The notes beneath the pieces are model-generated. The model did no database searches and was not told the DNA's origin. It saw only the letters and a program-made list of their open reading frames with translations. From NCBI GenBank assembly GCA_949592205.1, contig CATIUR010000005.1, positions 111,861,777-111,925,776 on the forward strand: 64,000 bases of DNA, written 5' to 3'. The position numbers were made by a program, and so were the translations under genes. The DNA comes from Helichrysum umbraculigerum. Taxonomy: Eukaryota > Streptophyta > Magnoliopsida > Asterales > Asteraceae. Below are positions 21,768 through 32,826 of this stretch, in pieces; within the stretch, counting starts at the first letter, position 1, and every line of letters begins with the position of its first letter.

Positions 21768-23002
21768 AACAACCACGTCTGCTAAGACGCTACATAATAT
21801 TAGGGTACGTATCTTACTGTGACCCTACTCATTTCACTCTTATTTATTTTAAGATTCGCACTACTGTTGGTAGTCTTTGACAATGAAAACTTACTTCTCA
21901 CACGTTCCCGATATTAACTGAGGGTTTTGAATTCTCACGCCGTCTGTAGGACGTCAATCCTAACAGGGGGAGCAAGATAAGATAGGAACTAGACAACATA
22001 CGGATGTGAGACCCAAATTTCTATACGCCTATATTAGGAGATAGGGTGCTATTACAAGAATAGACTAGTCAAGAATTCATAGAATCAAGAATCACTAAGC
22101 CAAGAATTCATAGAATCAAGGAACACTAAATCAAGAATTTGTAGATCAAGAAACAGTAGGTCAAGAAACCGTAGGACAAGAAATCATAGGTCAAGAAAGG
22201 ATAGGTCAAGAAACCCAAGATCAAAAAATCATATGCCAAGAAATAATAGGACAAGAAACTGTAACTCAAGAAACCATAGGTCAAGAACCGCTAAACAAGA
22301 AAACTCAAGGCCAAGAAACCGTAGGTCAAGAAATTATAAGGCAAGAAACTATAGATCAAGAAATCTAAAACTCAGATCGCGACAAGAATCATTAGAACGA
22401 AACGCCTAAGCAACTCAATCGTCTTACTCATAAGATCTCGCGCCCAAAACGGAAACGCAAAATTCAGCTGGTCAACTCTGAATGAACCGAACAAATTCCG
22501 ACGATGATGTAGGTACATCCTTCCTCGAAAACATAACCCTTAATTTTGGTTTACACTAAGCGTGTACTCCTACTCCTGGATACCATTTCATCGACTTAAT
22601 GCCGAATGCATCATAGGGCTAGTTAACCTAGGCCCACATAAAACTTAGAGTTTGCTTTCAGCAGACTGGACAAACTGAACGTTTACTAATCACTCAGTCC
22701 TGATGGGACTACTCTCTAAACGGTCACTTTGTGACAATTATATAGTCCTGGATGGACTACCACGTAAATGGTTACCCTGTAACCACGATATAGCTAAAAC
22801 TGGAACGAATGAAATAGTCAGTGACTGACTACTATGTTAAACCACGACACAGTCATGGATTGACTGCTTTCAAACTCGACATAGACATTGTACGTCTACT
22901 ATTTACTCGACAAACATCTCGCACTTACATTTCTCCCCAGACCCCACGCGACCACGACTTCACACGAAATTTCGGGACGAAATTTTCTTAACAGGGGGAG
23001 AA
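21768..23002 (+). other. F1 3' non-coding region, copy 2
   Basis: Same content as 16362-17596: extra segment with the 15-base minisatellite (22114-22368), displaced gag tail (22444-22485), hairpin array (22696-22898) and polypurine tract (22992-23002). Confidence 0.75.
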
Positions 23003-25524
23003 TGTAACACCCGGTCAAAAAGGTCAAAATTCGCGCCCAATTTAAACATTTATTTACTCGTATTTAGTTACGTATTAATGCTAAAATACTTAAAACTTTT
23101 ATATATATAATTATATAAATGTACGTGATTATTTTTTTAAAATTCAACATAACATGAGTTTGGGAGAAACGAAATAACACGAAATCGAGACCCGGATGGA
23201 TCGGTCCAGACCCGCGGACCGAGCCCGAACCGACCCACCCCTTTTCCCCTCTTTTTATCTCATTTTCTTCTTCATTTTAGTACACACACACACACCAAAC
23301 TCAATCTCTCACTCTCTCCCTCTCTACCTCACGGATCCGCCACCACCATCATCATTTTCGGAATCATCAACAACAACAACGAGAGCAGCAGCAGCTGCGG
23401 ATCATCTTCATCATCACCATCATCTTCACCATCTCGATCCGCCATTTTTGAGCTCGAAATCGACATTTGGTAAGAACACCCGATTTCACACCTTTAAACT
23501 ATTCGATTTATGTTTATTAACATGTTATTGAGTCCACACAACAAGAATATGTCCAAGAAATCGGTTAAAAACGTTTTAAAACTCGAAACCCACTTCAAGA
23601 ATCGCAGCAGTTCGTCGAGCGAGCCGAGTCGAGTAACGAGCCGAGTCGAGCTACGAACCGGACCGAGCAGCAAACCGAGCCGAAATGCGAGTCGAACCGA
23701 GCAGCGAACCGAGCTTAGCTGCGAGTCGAGCCGAGCAGTGAACCGAGCCTAGCTCGAACCGGATCGAGTAGCAAGCCGAGTCGAGCTGCGAGCCGAGTCG
23801 AGCTTCGAGTCGAGTCGAGCTTCCTGAACTGACCTGGTCTGCGAAATGAGTTTTTGCCCAACGATTCGACTTTCGCGTAACAACAACTACACTTTTTACA
23901 ACGATGACTTACGAGCAAAAATTATATTTTTGTAAAATAGATAACGAAACGATTTTAATAATGATTTAATTGAGAATTATTATTAATACAAACCATCACA
24001 AACGGACTGTACGCAATTCTAAAAACTAAACAACAGAAGTGTACTTTCGTGACACTTTTAGTTAAACCGAATAGTATCTTACTCACATGACCTCACGTGT
24101 TTAGGACGCTAGGAGGTTACCATTCGGACAACGCACGTATCATAGGATCACCGACGGCTCAACAGGTGAGTTTCATAGCCCCTCTTTTCAAACTGTTTCT
24201 ACTGTTTTGGGGTGAGATGCATACTCGTTATTTACTATTTAAAAACCTATTTATGAAATCAATCATTGCAAATGATTTATAACTACTCATACTAGACTAG
24301 AGCACTAGTCACTGTTGCAAAACTTATAAGAGATAGGTTTCATGAACACAAACACTTCTAGATGAGATGGATTATCTAGACACTTAACCAAGATTCCAAG
24401 AACCTCAATAGCTGTAGGCTATCATTGTAAATACTGAAACATTAGAAAGCATAATACTCGAGGTTGAGTACATTAATTCAGAATCCAAGAAACCGTAGTA
24501 TCAAGGACTAGAACTCAAGATAACAAGAAATCAGATAACAAGAAACTTAGACAACAAGAAACTAGAACTCAAGGTCTAGAATACAAGAAACACTAAGATC
24601 AAGAACAAGAATTCAAGGACTAGAACACTAGAATCAAGAACAAGAACTCAAGGTCTAGAATACAAGAAACACTAAGATCAAGAACAAGAATTCAAGGACT
24701 AGAACACTAGAATCAAGAACTAGAATTCAAGGTCAAGAATACAAGAACATACAAGAATCAAGAAACTAGAAAACAAGATTAGATCATGGATTATGTGCTA
24801 GGTCAAGAACTTATTTGCAAGATCAAGAACCTATTTACAAGATCAAGAACTATGTGCAAGGTCAAGAATTCAAGGTTTTCAAGATCAATAAAACAAGGTT
24901 TTCAAGATCAAGATTTTCAAGGACAAGATCAGTAAACAAGATTTTCAAGAACATACTTGCGTTTTACTTTCCTTATGTGATATGTGCTATTTATTTGAAT
25001 TAATTGATACGTGTTAATTGCTACTCTGTGATATTATTACTTGTGTTATTATTGTGTGAACTGCTTAGATCAAGGAACTAGTTCAAGAATCACTTCAATT
25101 GAGTTCATCACTCAATCTAAGAAACTCAGGAATTCAACACTGTACACAGGGGTGTACTTCCAGCATAGGATTATAATCTTATACTTTAATCCTTGTCAAC
25201 TAAACCTATGGACTCACCAGCTTATCGCTGACATATTTTAGTATGCATTTCAGGTACCGCTTTAGTAGGATCGGCCCGTTAGGATCCTAGCTCGAGTCGC
25301 ATGCTTTCAACAAATGGATTTCTTGCATAACTTTTGTATTACAATTATGTAATGAAATTATTTTTGCGAACTCGCAATATGTATACATTCTATTTTGGGA
25401 ATTGTATAACTATTTTCAAACGTCTCATTTAGAGTCGTTCATTATTTACCTTTGTGCTTGTGATATTTGATTGGTAACACCCGACCCGACCGCTTCCGCA
25501 AATCCGAAATTTGAGGGTGTTACA
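23003..25524 (+). repeat. F1 LTR3 (2522 bp)
   Basis: Nearly identical to LTR2; by eye it differs at about 24884 (AGATC for AGAAC), 25280 (GTTAGG for GTCAGG) and 25505 (ATCCG for ATCTG). It is followed by the GCTTA target duplication at 25525-25529. Confidence 0.92.
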
Positions 25525-25529
25525 GCTTA

Positions 25530-26204
25530 TATGAAGACGAACTCTTATGCACGTGTAAAATGAAGTCAAAAGAGACGTTGGTGGTCTTCATCCTTCATCG
25601 GAGGATCCCTGAAATCTCGGGAATATTGTTATACGCTCTTAGTATTTAAATGAGGCATGGATTATCATTTAGGTTAACGAATATTCACTATTTTCACCTG
25701 CAACTTACACAAACACTCTGCTATTACTTTCATTTACGCTTATTTCATCAACACTTAGCTAGATTCACACACAAATTCACTTAGCCGATCATCTTTGTGC
25801 TCTTAGTTTGTAATCAATTACTTTCATTTTTATAAGATTAACAAAGGCAAGGATCATTTGATCCTTCCCGAGGTTTTGTGCCGGCGATCAACCTTGACCA
25901 AGGGCTTTCCTCGTATATCATCGTGTCATTTTTGATTGTTTATCATTTATATTGCTTTAATCGTATAATTTTTACATTTTCATTGTCAAAGTAGCATTAT
26001 CCTTAATCTGTTCTTGAGCTTTGATATTAAAACATGTGTTCAACAAGGATCAACACATTCAAATCATTATTTTTACACGAAATATACACTTACTAATAGA
26101 GATAATCGTGTTTCTACGTAATTATCTTGAGAGTAATTTTTACACCTAACCTCACAAACTAAATTTAATCACTTAATTGCTTTTAGTAATTTTTGACCAA
26201 AACA
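25530..26204 (+). repeat. Tat 3' LTR, right part
   Basis: Continuation of the LTR begun at 11974, ending TTTTTGACCAAAACA. TATTTAAATGAGG near 25640-25655 is a plausible TATA-type promoter. One GGATCC lies near 25604. The next bases AGCAC belong to Athila gag and should be the Tat target duplication; the left copy is outside the window. Confidence 0.85.
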
Positions 26205-28527
26205 AGCACGTTCTACAACAGCTTAAAATTTTCAGCACCAACAAACCCTCGATGCTGCTTCATCCGGAAACTTCATGCAACATACTTCAGACGAAGCTTG
26301 GAAATTGATTGAGACGATAACGATGCACCATCATGACTTGGAGCCAGATGAATCCACTTCAGAGGAAAGGAATACTTCAGATCAAGCCTTGGACACCTTG
26401 AAAACTCAACTCGAATCGATCTCTAAAGTTGTCAAGGACTTGCAAGAATCTTCTAAACCCATGCAAAAGAAGAAACCCCCAAAGTTCTTCCCAAACATAC
26501 GGGCCAACGAAGAAATTCTTGACACCACTGGTAGAAACCCTGACCAATCCTTTCACTCTAAACCATTCGTTCAGAGGTTAACCACACTACCCCCGCCTCA
26601 ATCTTTAGTTCTCTCTACTCCTACCCAATTGACTTCTTGTCTAAACAATACAATTTTCAATAACTTCATGGTTGAGCAAAATAATACAAACAAACGAATT
26701 CTTGATTTTCAAAATAAAAATGACTATTTGCTCAGGATTTCAAATGATTTATTTAAAAACATGGAGGATAATGTTAAAAGATTGTTTTTAAAAGTTGAGG
26801 AGAAGCAAAGGGAGGAAGCGATCTACAATTCTGTCTTTCACTCATCCTATGAGCATAATGACATGCTTGTGGTCACTAGAGGAGGAAAAGAGACTAATAA
26901 CGAGAAAACCATAGATATTCCTTCGAATGAACCTTCTACTTCTCTACCTACTGACTCGGAACAAGCTGACACCCCTGTCACTTCTCCTGAGCCAGAACCT
27001 TTTAAAGCCCTAGAAGTTTCTAAACCCGTTCGAATACCTTTCCCTGGTAGGCTTAAGAAAGAGAAACAAGAAGCTCAATTTGGAAAATATCTAGAAATGT
27101 TCAAAAGCCTACACTTAAACGTCAGATTATTAGATGCTTTAGTAGAAATGCCCAGTTGTGCTAAATTCTTTAAGGAACTGATATCCAACAAAGAAAAACT
27201 TAGACAGATAGTTAACTTGCCCCTAGATGCCGAGTGCTCTCTAATTATGCAACAAGGACTACCTCCTAAGCTTGGAGATACCGGCCGTTTCACTATTCCT
27301 TGTTATCTTCAGGATGTTCAAATAAGTAACGCCTTAGCTGACCTAGGAGCTAGTGTAAACCTCATGCCATTCTCGCTTAATATGATACTTGGATTAAACG
27401 AACTCTTGCCTACCCGTATGACCATCCAATTAGCAGATAGATCAGTTAAACTCCCCCGAGGAATTGCTGAAGATATTATGGTCCGTGTCAACAAATTCGT
27501 CTTCCAAGTTGATTTCGTTGTTATGGATATTGAAGAGGACACCCAGGTTCCACTCATCCTTGGCAGACCTTTCCTAAACACTGTCAAGGCCGTCATTGAC
27601 GTAAATGAAAAATCTTTAAAACTCCGAGTTGGAACTGAAAAGGTCACCTTCAATGTTGATAAACTAAAGAAACAACCTATGGGAGAAGATCTTGGTCTTG
27701 TAGATTCTATGCAGGAAATAATTGAAGAACACATGGAAGAGATCCTCGCAGTAAGTAGCATTAAACCCCTTCCCAATACTGTCATCACTTCAAGAATACT
27801 CTGTGAAGAAGGTGCGGGTCTATGCTCAGCTATCTCGGATTCTTCTGACGCATCTGGAGAGTTACTATTTTCTTTAAAGAATTCTGAGCCGCAGATCAAC
27901 TCCATCACAACTGCTCCACTTGGATATGACACTTTTGTCACACTACTACGAAGGAACCCGATTTTTGAAGTATATCATTCATCTATCTCAAGGGAAGAAA
28001 TTCTGAAGACTCTTAAAGACATGGAGTCAATGCTTAAAACACCTGCTTCGCAACTATCTGAAGGTTGTGAAAATCCAGAAATCACCATCAGCGAGTCTTC
28101 ATCAGCTCAATTCCAGAGATTTGCAACAACTGACAAAGGAAAAGAAATTATCACTAAAGAAAATGCAATCTCTCAATCTGCTCAAGTAAAATATGAGCTG
28201 AGAAAAGATGAGCTGTCCAACAATACAGATAGGGTTGAGATAGCATCAGCCGACATTCCGGAATCACCTGCAATGGAGTCAGATTATCAAACAACGTACG
28301 ATGAGCTTAAAAGAGACGAGATTGCTAGGATGAAACCATCTATTGAAGAACCACCCGAATTGGAACTAAAGGAACTTCCCCCACACCTTGAATATGCTTT
28401 TCTTGAAGGAACTTCGCACTTACCGGTTATCATATCTAAAGAATTGAAGCCCGAAGAGAAAGCGAGGCTGGTACAGGTTCTAAAGTCACACAAGAAGGCA
28501 ATTGCTTGGAAGATCTCTGACATCTAA
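26205..28527 (+). pseudogene. Athila gag C-terminal part and protease
   Basis: The frame enters at the Tat junction (STFYNSL), shifts by one near 26240, then reads QTLDAASSGNFM, typical of Athila gag, and stays open to 28524. The ATG at 26275 is internal, not a start. The protease domain lies about 27180-27620, with the active-site equivalent ALADLGASVNLMP (about 27330-27365) and LILGRPFLNTVKAVID (about 27550-27600). The segment between about 27680 and 28400 is a polar linker. A TAA at 28525-28527, between ISDI and GISP, stops translation just before RT, where relatives read through. Confidence 0.88.
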
Positions 28528-30015
28528 GGGATTAGTCCAAACTACTGCACGCATAAAATCTTAATGGAAAACGACTTCAGACCATCAGTTCAAAGGCAAA
28601 GGAGAGTCAACCCGAAGATTCAAGACGTGGTAAAAAAGGAGATTATCAAACTCCTGAATACTGGTCTGATCTACCCTATCTCAGATTCCCCATGGGTTAG
28701 CCCAGTTCAAGTCGTCCCAAAGAAAGGAGGTATGACGGTCATCGCAAACGAAAACAATGAATTGATTCTAACACGAACCGTCAATGGTTGGAGGGTGTGT
28801 ATCGATTATCGGAAACTGAATGAAGCTACACGCAAAGATCATTTCCCTCTACCATTCATTTATCAAATGCTCGAAAGACTGTTAGGGAACGAATTCTATT
28901 GCTTCCTTGATGGCTTCTCAGGCTATTTTCAGATACCTCTCGATCCGAAGGACCAAGAAAAGACGACGTTCACTTGTCCCTCTGGAACATTTGCTTACCG
29001 CCGTATGCCTTTTGGTTTATGTAATGCACCTGTGATGTTTCAAAGATGCATGGTAGCAATCTTCCACGACATGATTGAACAATGCATGGAAGTGTTCATG
29101 GACGATTTCTCAGTTTTTGGGGATTCGTTCACCACTTGCCTTTCTAACTTGGATAGGATGTTTGCTCGATGTGAAGAATCAAACCTATTTCTGAATTGGG
29201 AGAAATGTCACTTCATGGTGAAAGAAGGCATAGTTCTTGGACACCGCATTTCAAAATCTGGAATTGAAGTTGACAAAGAAAAAGTTGAGACTATCTCGAA
29301 GCTTTCACCCCCTACTTCTATGAAAGCCATCCGAAGTTTTCTAGGTCACGCCGGATTCTACCATCGCTTTATTAAGGATTTCTCTAAGATCTCTCGACCT
29401 ATGACTCATCTTCTCGAAAAAGATACTCCGTTTGACTTTACAGATGAATGTCTCAAAGCTTTTAACTACCTGAAGGATCAGCTAGTACATGCACCGATCA
29501 TGGTTGCCCCTGATTGGAGTCTTCCATTTGAAATCATGTGCGACGCTAGTGATTTCGCTGTTGGAGCTGTATTGGGACAGCGGAAGGAGAAACATTTTCA
29601 ACCAATATACTACGCCAGCAAAACGCTCACAGATGCTCAAGAAAACTACACCACTACAGAAAAGGAGCTGCTTGCAGTAGTATTTGCTTTTGATAAATTT
29701 CGTTCTTATCTAATCTTGTCCAAAACTATTGTTTATACAGATCACTCCGCTTTGAAATACCTTTTCAAGAAGCAAGATGCTAAACCGCACCTTCTACGAT
29801 GGATTCTACTCCTACAAGAATTTGTTATTGAGATTAAAGATAAGAAAGGAGCAGAAAACGTCACGGCCGATCATCTTAGCCGATTGGAAAATCCATTAAT
29901 GGAGAAGTTGCACGAGAAAGATATTCAAGATCAGTTCCCCGAAGAACAACTCATGACAGTAGGAGGATACCAACAAGGATCACAGTTCACACACAACCCT
30001 TGGTATGCCGACTAA
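28528..30015 (+). CDS. Athila reverse transcriptase and RNase H (open, but separated from gag-protease by one stop)
   Basis: RT motifs in order: DSPWVSPVQVVPKKGG (about 28684-28730), WRVCIDYRKLNEATRKDHFPLPF (about 28790-28855), FLDGFSGYFQI (about 28905-28935), MPFGLCNAPVMFQR (about 29005-29046) and the catalytic FMDD at about 29095-29106. RNase H follows with MCDASDFAVGAVLGQR, YTTTEKELLAVVFAFDKFR and VTADHLSRL. The first ATG in the open segment is at 28564, but the domain belongs to the upstream polyprotein. The stop at 30013-30015 lies soon after RNase H; an Athila polyprotein would normally run on into integrase. Confidence 0.9.
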   Translation, partial: GISPNYCTHKILMENDFRPSVQRQRRVNPKIQDVVKKEIIKLLNTGLIYPISDSPWVSPVQVVPKKGGMTVIANENNELILTRTVNGWRVCIDYRKLNEATRKDHFPLPFIYQMLERLLGNEFYCFLDGFSGYFQIPLDPKDQEKTTFTCPSGTFAYRRMPFGLCNAPVMFQRCMVAIFHDMIEQCMEVFMDDFSVFGDSFTTCLSNLDRMFARCEESNLFLNWEKCHFMVKEGIVLGHRISKSGIEVDKEKVETISKLSPPTSMKAIRSFLGHAGFYHRFIKDFSKISRPMTHLLEKDTPFDFTDECLKAFNYLKDQLVHAPIMVAPDWSLPFEIMCDASDFAVGAVLGQRKEKHFQPIYYASKTLTDAQENYTTTEKELLAVVFAFDKFRSYLILSKTIVYTDHSALKYLFKKQDAKPHLLRWILLLQEFVIEIKDKKGAENVTADHLSRLENPLMEKLHEKDIQDQFPEEQLMTVGGYQQGSQFTHNPWYAD

Positions 30016-30068
30016 GCCAATTATCTGGTAGGGAACATCATACCAAAAGGAATGCCAACTTCTCATAA

Positions 30069-30397
30069 ATGAAAATTCTTCGGACACTCCACCTTCAGCA
30101 TGACATCATGTCCACCCTCTGTGTGCATGTATGGCTTCCGAGGCCTTCTGACTGTCCGTTCCATCTTGGTCTGGACCCAGGACCATCTCATCCGCCCTGG
30201 TCATTCTTCTCTCCTGCTAGACCGTTCGCTACTGGACCTTCCACTGCTCCGCCTGCTGCTGTTGATCCTGCCATGCAATCAGGGAGTGCATCAGCAGAGC
30301 CTTCACTTACTGAGCAGTTGATGGCTATGTTGGATGTCTTTAGCCCACCTCACGCTCATGCTTCTGCTGGCATTACTGAGCCGAGCATGGATACGAT
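30069..30397 (+). pseudogene. Athila late ORF remnant, left part
   Basis: A Pro/Ser/Ala-rich frame, cut at 30397 by F2. When F2 and one copy of ACGAT are removed, the same frame continues at 56007 and ends at 56097. It follows a large deletion: the integrase expected after RNase H is absent. I infer it is the C-terminal tail of the Athila env-like third ORF; similarity cannot be confirmed here. Confidence 0.55.
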
Positions 30398-31009
30398 TGT
30401 AACACCCGGTCAAAAAGTCAAATTTCGCACCGATTTTAAACTTTGAATAATTACATTTTATAGTTCAAGTGAAATATTTTTATTAAAAATATTTATAAAA
30501 TAACATAAACAAAATTATAGATTTAAAGTAATAAATCTACATTTTAATCAGGTATAAAATCACAGACATTTTGTACTGTGGTTGGAGACCACAGTACACG
30601 AGTTAGGGATCTGAGTTCAAATAAAAACCCAAATCCCTCCCCATTTTCACCCCATTCTCATCCTCTCACTCTCTCTCTCTATCTCCATTTCCTCTCTACC
30701 CTCTCTCTCTAAAAACCCTTCCACCACCCATCACCACCACCAACCGTCGGGCCACCACCACCGGCTGCCACCACCACCGCCATCGTCACCATCATCAACA
30801 GCAACAACAAGCAAGCATCATCACCACTATCATCTTCATCTTCTTCATCAAGTTCATCATCATCTTCAAACCTTCAAAATTCGAATCGTAAGGATTTCTC
30901 CATTTTTTCCTTGTTATTTCTTCATAAAAACACTTAATATAGCATGTATTAGCTTTATATCAACGAGATTTGGTCAAAAACGAGTTAGATCTTGATTTTG
31001 GGTAAAAAC

Positions 31010-31210
31010 CCGTCGAACCAGACGACAACGTCGCAGGAACCAAAAACAGTGTTGCGACGTCGCAGTCAACGTCGTAACCAACGTCGCATAACCTACCACC
31101 GTCGCATAAAGCGACGTAGCCCATAACGTCGCATTGACTTGCGAAAGTCGCACATAGCGACGCAAGACCCTACGTCGCCTCTGACGTCGCATCTGACGTC
31201 GCAGAACCTT
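31010..31210. repeat. ACGTCGC array in F2 5' LTR
   Basis: More than a dozen copies of (A)CGTCGC(A) or its complement in about 200 bases, many as GACGTCGCA. It takes the same place in the LTR as the CGAGC array of F1. The second copy lies at about 53736-53936. Confidence 0.85.
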
Positions 31211-31349
31211 AAAAACCTATGTTTTTCACTAAGTATTGGCAACCAAATTTTACCACTCGATTTTACCCGAATTTGGATTTCGAATGCGTTTTCTTTAAAG
31301 CAAAGTGGTAGAAATAAAAATTTTCCAAGCTGACCTGGCAGCTCGACCC

Positions 31350-31440
31350 CAGCCAGGGGCTCTGCCCCTTGGACCCCGCCAGGGGTTGCCACCCCTTGGA
31401 CCCCGCTACCAGGGGCGCTGCCCCCGGACCCCCGTACACC
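31350..31440. repeat. Three GC-rich 30-base hairpin units in F2 5' LTR
   Basis: AGGGGC-tct-GCCCCT at 31355-31369, AGGGGT-tgcc-ACCCCT at 31381-31396 and GGGGC-gct-GCCCC at 31412-31424. The first two are followed by TGGACCCCGC, the third by CGGACCCCCG. The middle unit has changed both arms together. The second copy lies at about 54076-54166. Confidence 0.85.
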
Positions 31441-31513
31441 ATTCCCAGACTTCAACAACAAATGCATACATGAACAACTCGTTTAGACAAACTGATTTGT
31501 CTCATACTTCTAT

Positions 31514-31605
31514 AACCTCACGTGTTTAGGACACTAGAAGGTTACCATTCGGACGACGCGCGTATCATCGTATCGCTAACAACTCACAGGTGAGTTTCAT
31601 AGCCC
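31514..31605 (+). promoter_or_regulatory. Conserved LTR island with splice-like borders and CACGTG (F2 5' LTR)
   Basis: Homologous to F1 13276-13367. It contains CACGTG at 31519-31524, an acceptor-like TTTAG and a donor CACAG-GTGAGT. The 3' LTR copy is at about 54240-54331. Confidence 0.6.
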
Positions 31606-31725
31606 CACTCTTTCAACTGTTTTACTATTTTTGGGGTGAAACACATGCTCAATTACTGTTTTCGAATTATATTAATAATCGTTTATAATTCACAACTATT
31701 TTTATTACTGTATGTAATACAAAAT

Positions 31726-32826
31726 GTGTAATACTTAGGAATTACACCCGCAATATTGTTTTAGAACAATATCAATACTTAACCTAGATAGGTTACAATC
31801 GTACCCGGTTAGGTCGTTGGAAAACGATTACCAACACATAACTTGATTTAGTTATCACAATCTTTTGGCCATATTGTCACGGGACAATATCATTGAATAC
31901 ATTAGAACTAGTTAGTTCTACCTACACTGAACAACATCTATACTGCTACAAGTTTAGTTATTCTTTAAGAACTAAAACTGTCGACACACCTCATTTTCAC
32001 TAGAACGGGAAATAGACTTAAGTGAACATTTCCCTGAGACTCCGATATACTTATGCTTGCTAGGATTTAGACTAGGAGTATACAATAGCATCACACGTTA
32101 GTACAGACTTCGTATATCAATACAACTCAACTGATGACAACTCTGGCTCAGGATGTAATCCAACCAGGGATGGTCCCCCGGCTCAGGATGTAATCCAACC
32201 GTGGGGGTGTCACCTGATGAATATCTACATACTATTATACGATCTACTTAGTCAGGCATGTCGAGTACTGCTGGCTCTCAAACAACTTAGTCGGGCATGT
32301 CATTGTACTGCCGGCTCAATTACAAATTGCTTGCGAGCAATTCCAAAAACGATGCCGCGGTATTGCAGCGGGCACCAAACGATGCCACGGTAAAGTGGGC
32401 ACAAAACGAAACCACGGTATTGCAGTGGACGAAATTTCAATCAATGGATCAGCGAGTGATACTCGGGATTCACAATAAGTTAACGGATCGGTGGTGCTGC
32501 CACGCGAGGCCGTTAGCTCAATTCAAGTCCGGGTTAGCTTATGTTAATCGGGTAAACGGACATATTAAATGTTTTCAAACATAGATCTGTGGATCTACAA
32601 TCATTTGTTGCTGGATGCAACACATCATATATTAAAATCATAGTTCTGCGGAACTACAATTACTTGTTATCATATGACGCGGTCATACAATCAACTAATA
32701 GTTATAGGCAGGTATTGCCTTACGTTTATAGACACAACTACTACCTGTTAGGTATCAAGGCATGGATTGCCATACATATATATGTACTTAGGTACACGAC
32801 TCAAATCGTTTAGGTATGAAATACCT
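31726..32826. repeat. Hairpin array in F2 5' LTR
   Basis: Clear units include GTGTAAT/ATTACAC 31726-31747, ATATTGTT-ttag-AACAATAT 31753-31772, TAACCT-agat-AGGTTA 31780-31795, ATATTGTC-acgg-GACAATAT 31871-31890, TAGAACT-agtt-AGTTCTA 31903-31920, TAGATC-tgtg-GATCTA 32582-32597, TGTTGC/GCAACA 32606-32622, TAGTTC-tgcg-GAACTA 32641-32656, TATGAC-gcg-GTCATA 32673-32687, AGGCA/TGCCT 32706-32720, TGTAC-ttag-GTACA 32783-32796 and AGGTAT-gaa-ATACCT 32812-32826. Small frames over this region are not gene-like. Confidence 0.85.

Larger units (their letters stand above)
12383..25524 (+). mobile_element. F1: three-LTR tandem array of a gag-only Ty3/gypsy element
   Basis: The layout is LTR1, interior, LTR2, interior, LTR3. 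Each LTR starts TGTAACACCC and ends GGGTGTTACA. GCTTA flanks the whole array (12378-12382 and 25525-25529), so it behaves as one insertion later enlarged, most simply by unequal recombination between LTRs. The repeat step is 5406 bases. Each interior has a tRNA-iMet primer site, one gag ORF and a polypurine tract, but no protease, RT or integrase. The interiors differ at only a couple of bases by eye (for example near 16631/22037 and 17003/22409). It is a non-autonomous element that must borrow pol functions. Confidence 0.92.
1..26204 (+). mobile_element. Ty3/gypsy Tat-lineage LTR retrotransposon, 5' end outside window, interrupted by two younger insertions
   Basis: Visible order is gag, protease, reverse transcriptase with RNase H, a second RNase H, integrase, non-coding spacer, an antisense gene and the 3' LTR. 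The RT motif DYTDLNKACPKDPFPL, the extra RNase H after the normal one, and an antisense ORF between integrase and LTR are known Tat-lineage features. Two elements interrupt it: a CACTA transposon (85-3709) and the F1 array (12383-25524). Its right end CCAAAACA at 26204 lies within Athila gag sequence. The left LTR and the start of gag are outside the window. The coding part has at least six in-frame stops and one frameshift, so it is not functional. Confidence 0.9.

Noticed and set aside
27318..27941. 207-codon minus-strand frame
   Set aside because: Antisense shadow of the Athila protease region.
31093..31467. 124-codon minus-strand frame in F2 LTR (also 53819-54193)
   Set aside because: Runs over the ACGTCGC array and GC-rich hairpins; amino-acid repeats reflect DNA repeats.
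32297..32813. Two small + strand frames in F2 LTR, conserved in the second LTR
   Set aside because: Conservation follows from LTR duplication; they lie on the hairpin array and their stops shift between copies.
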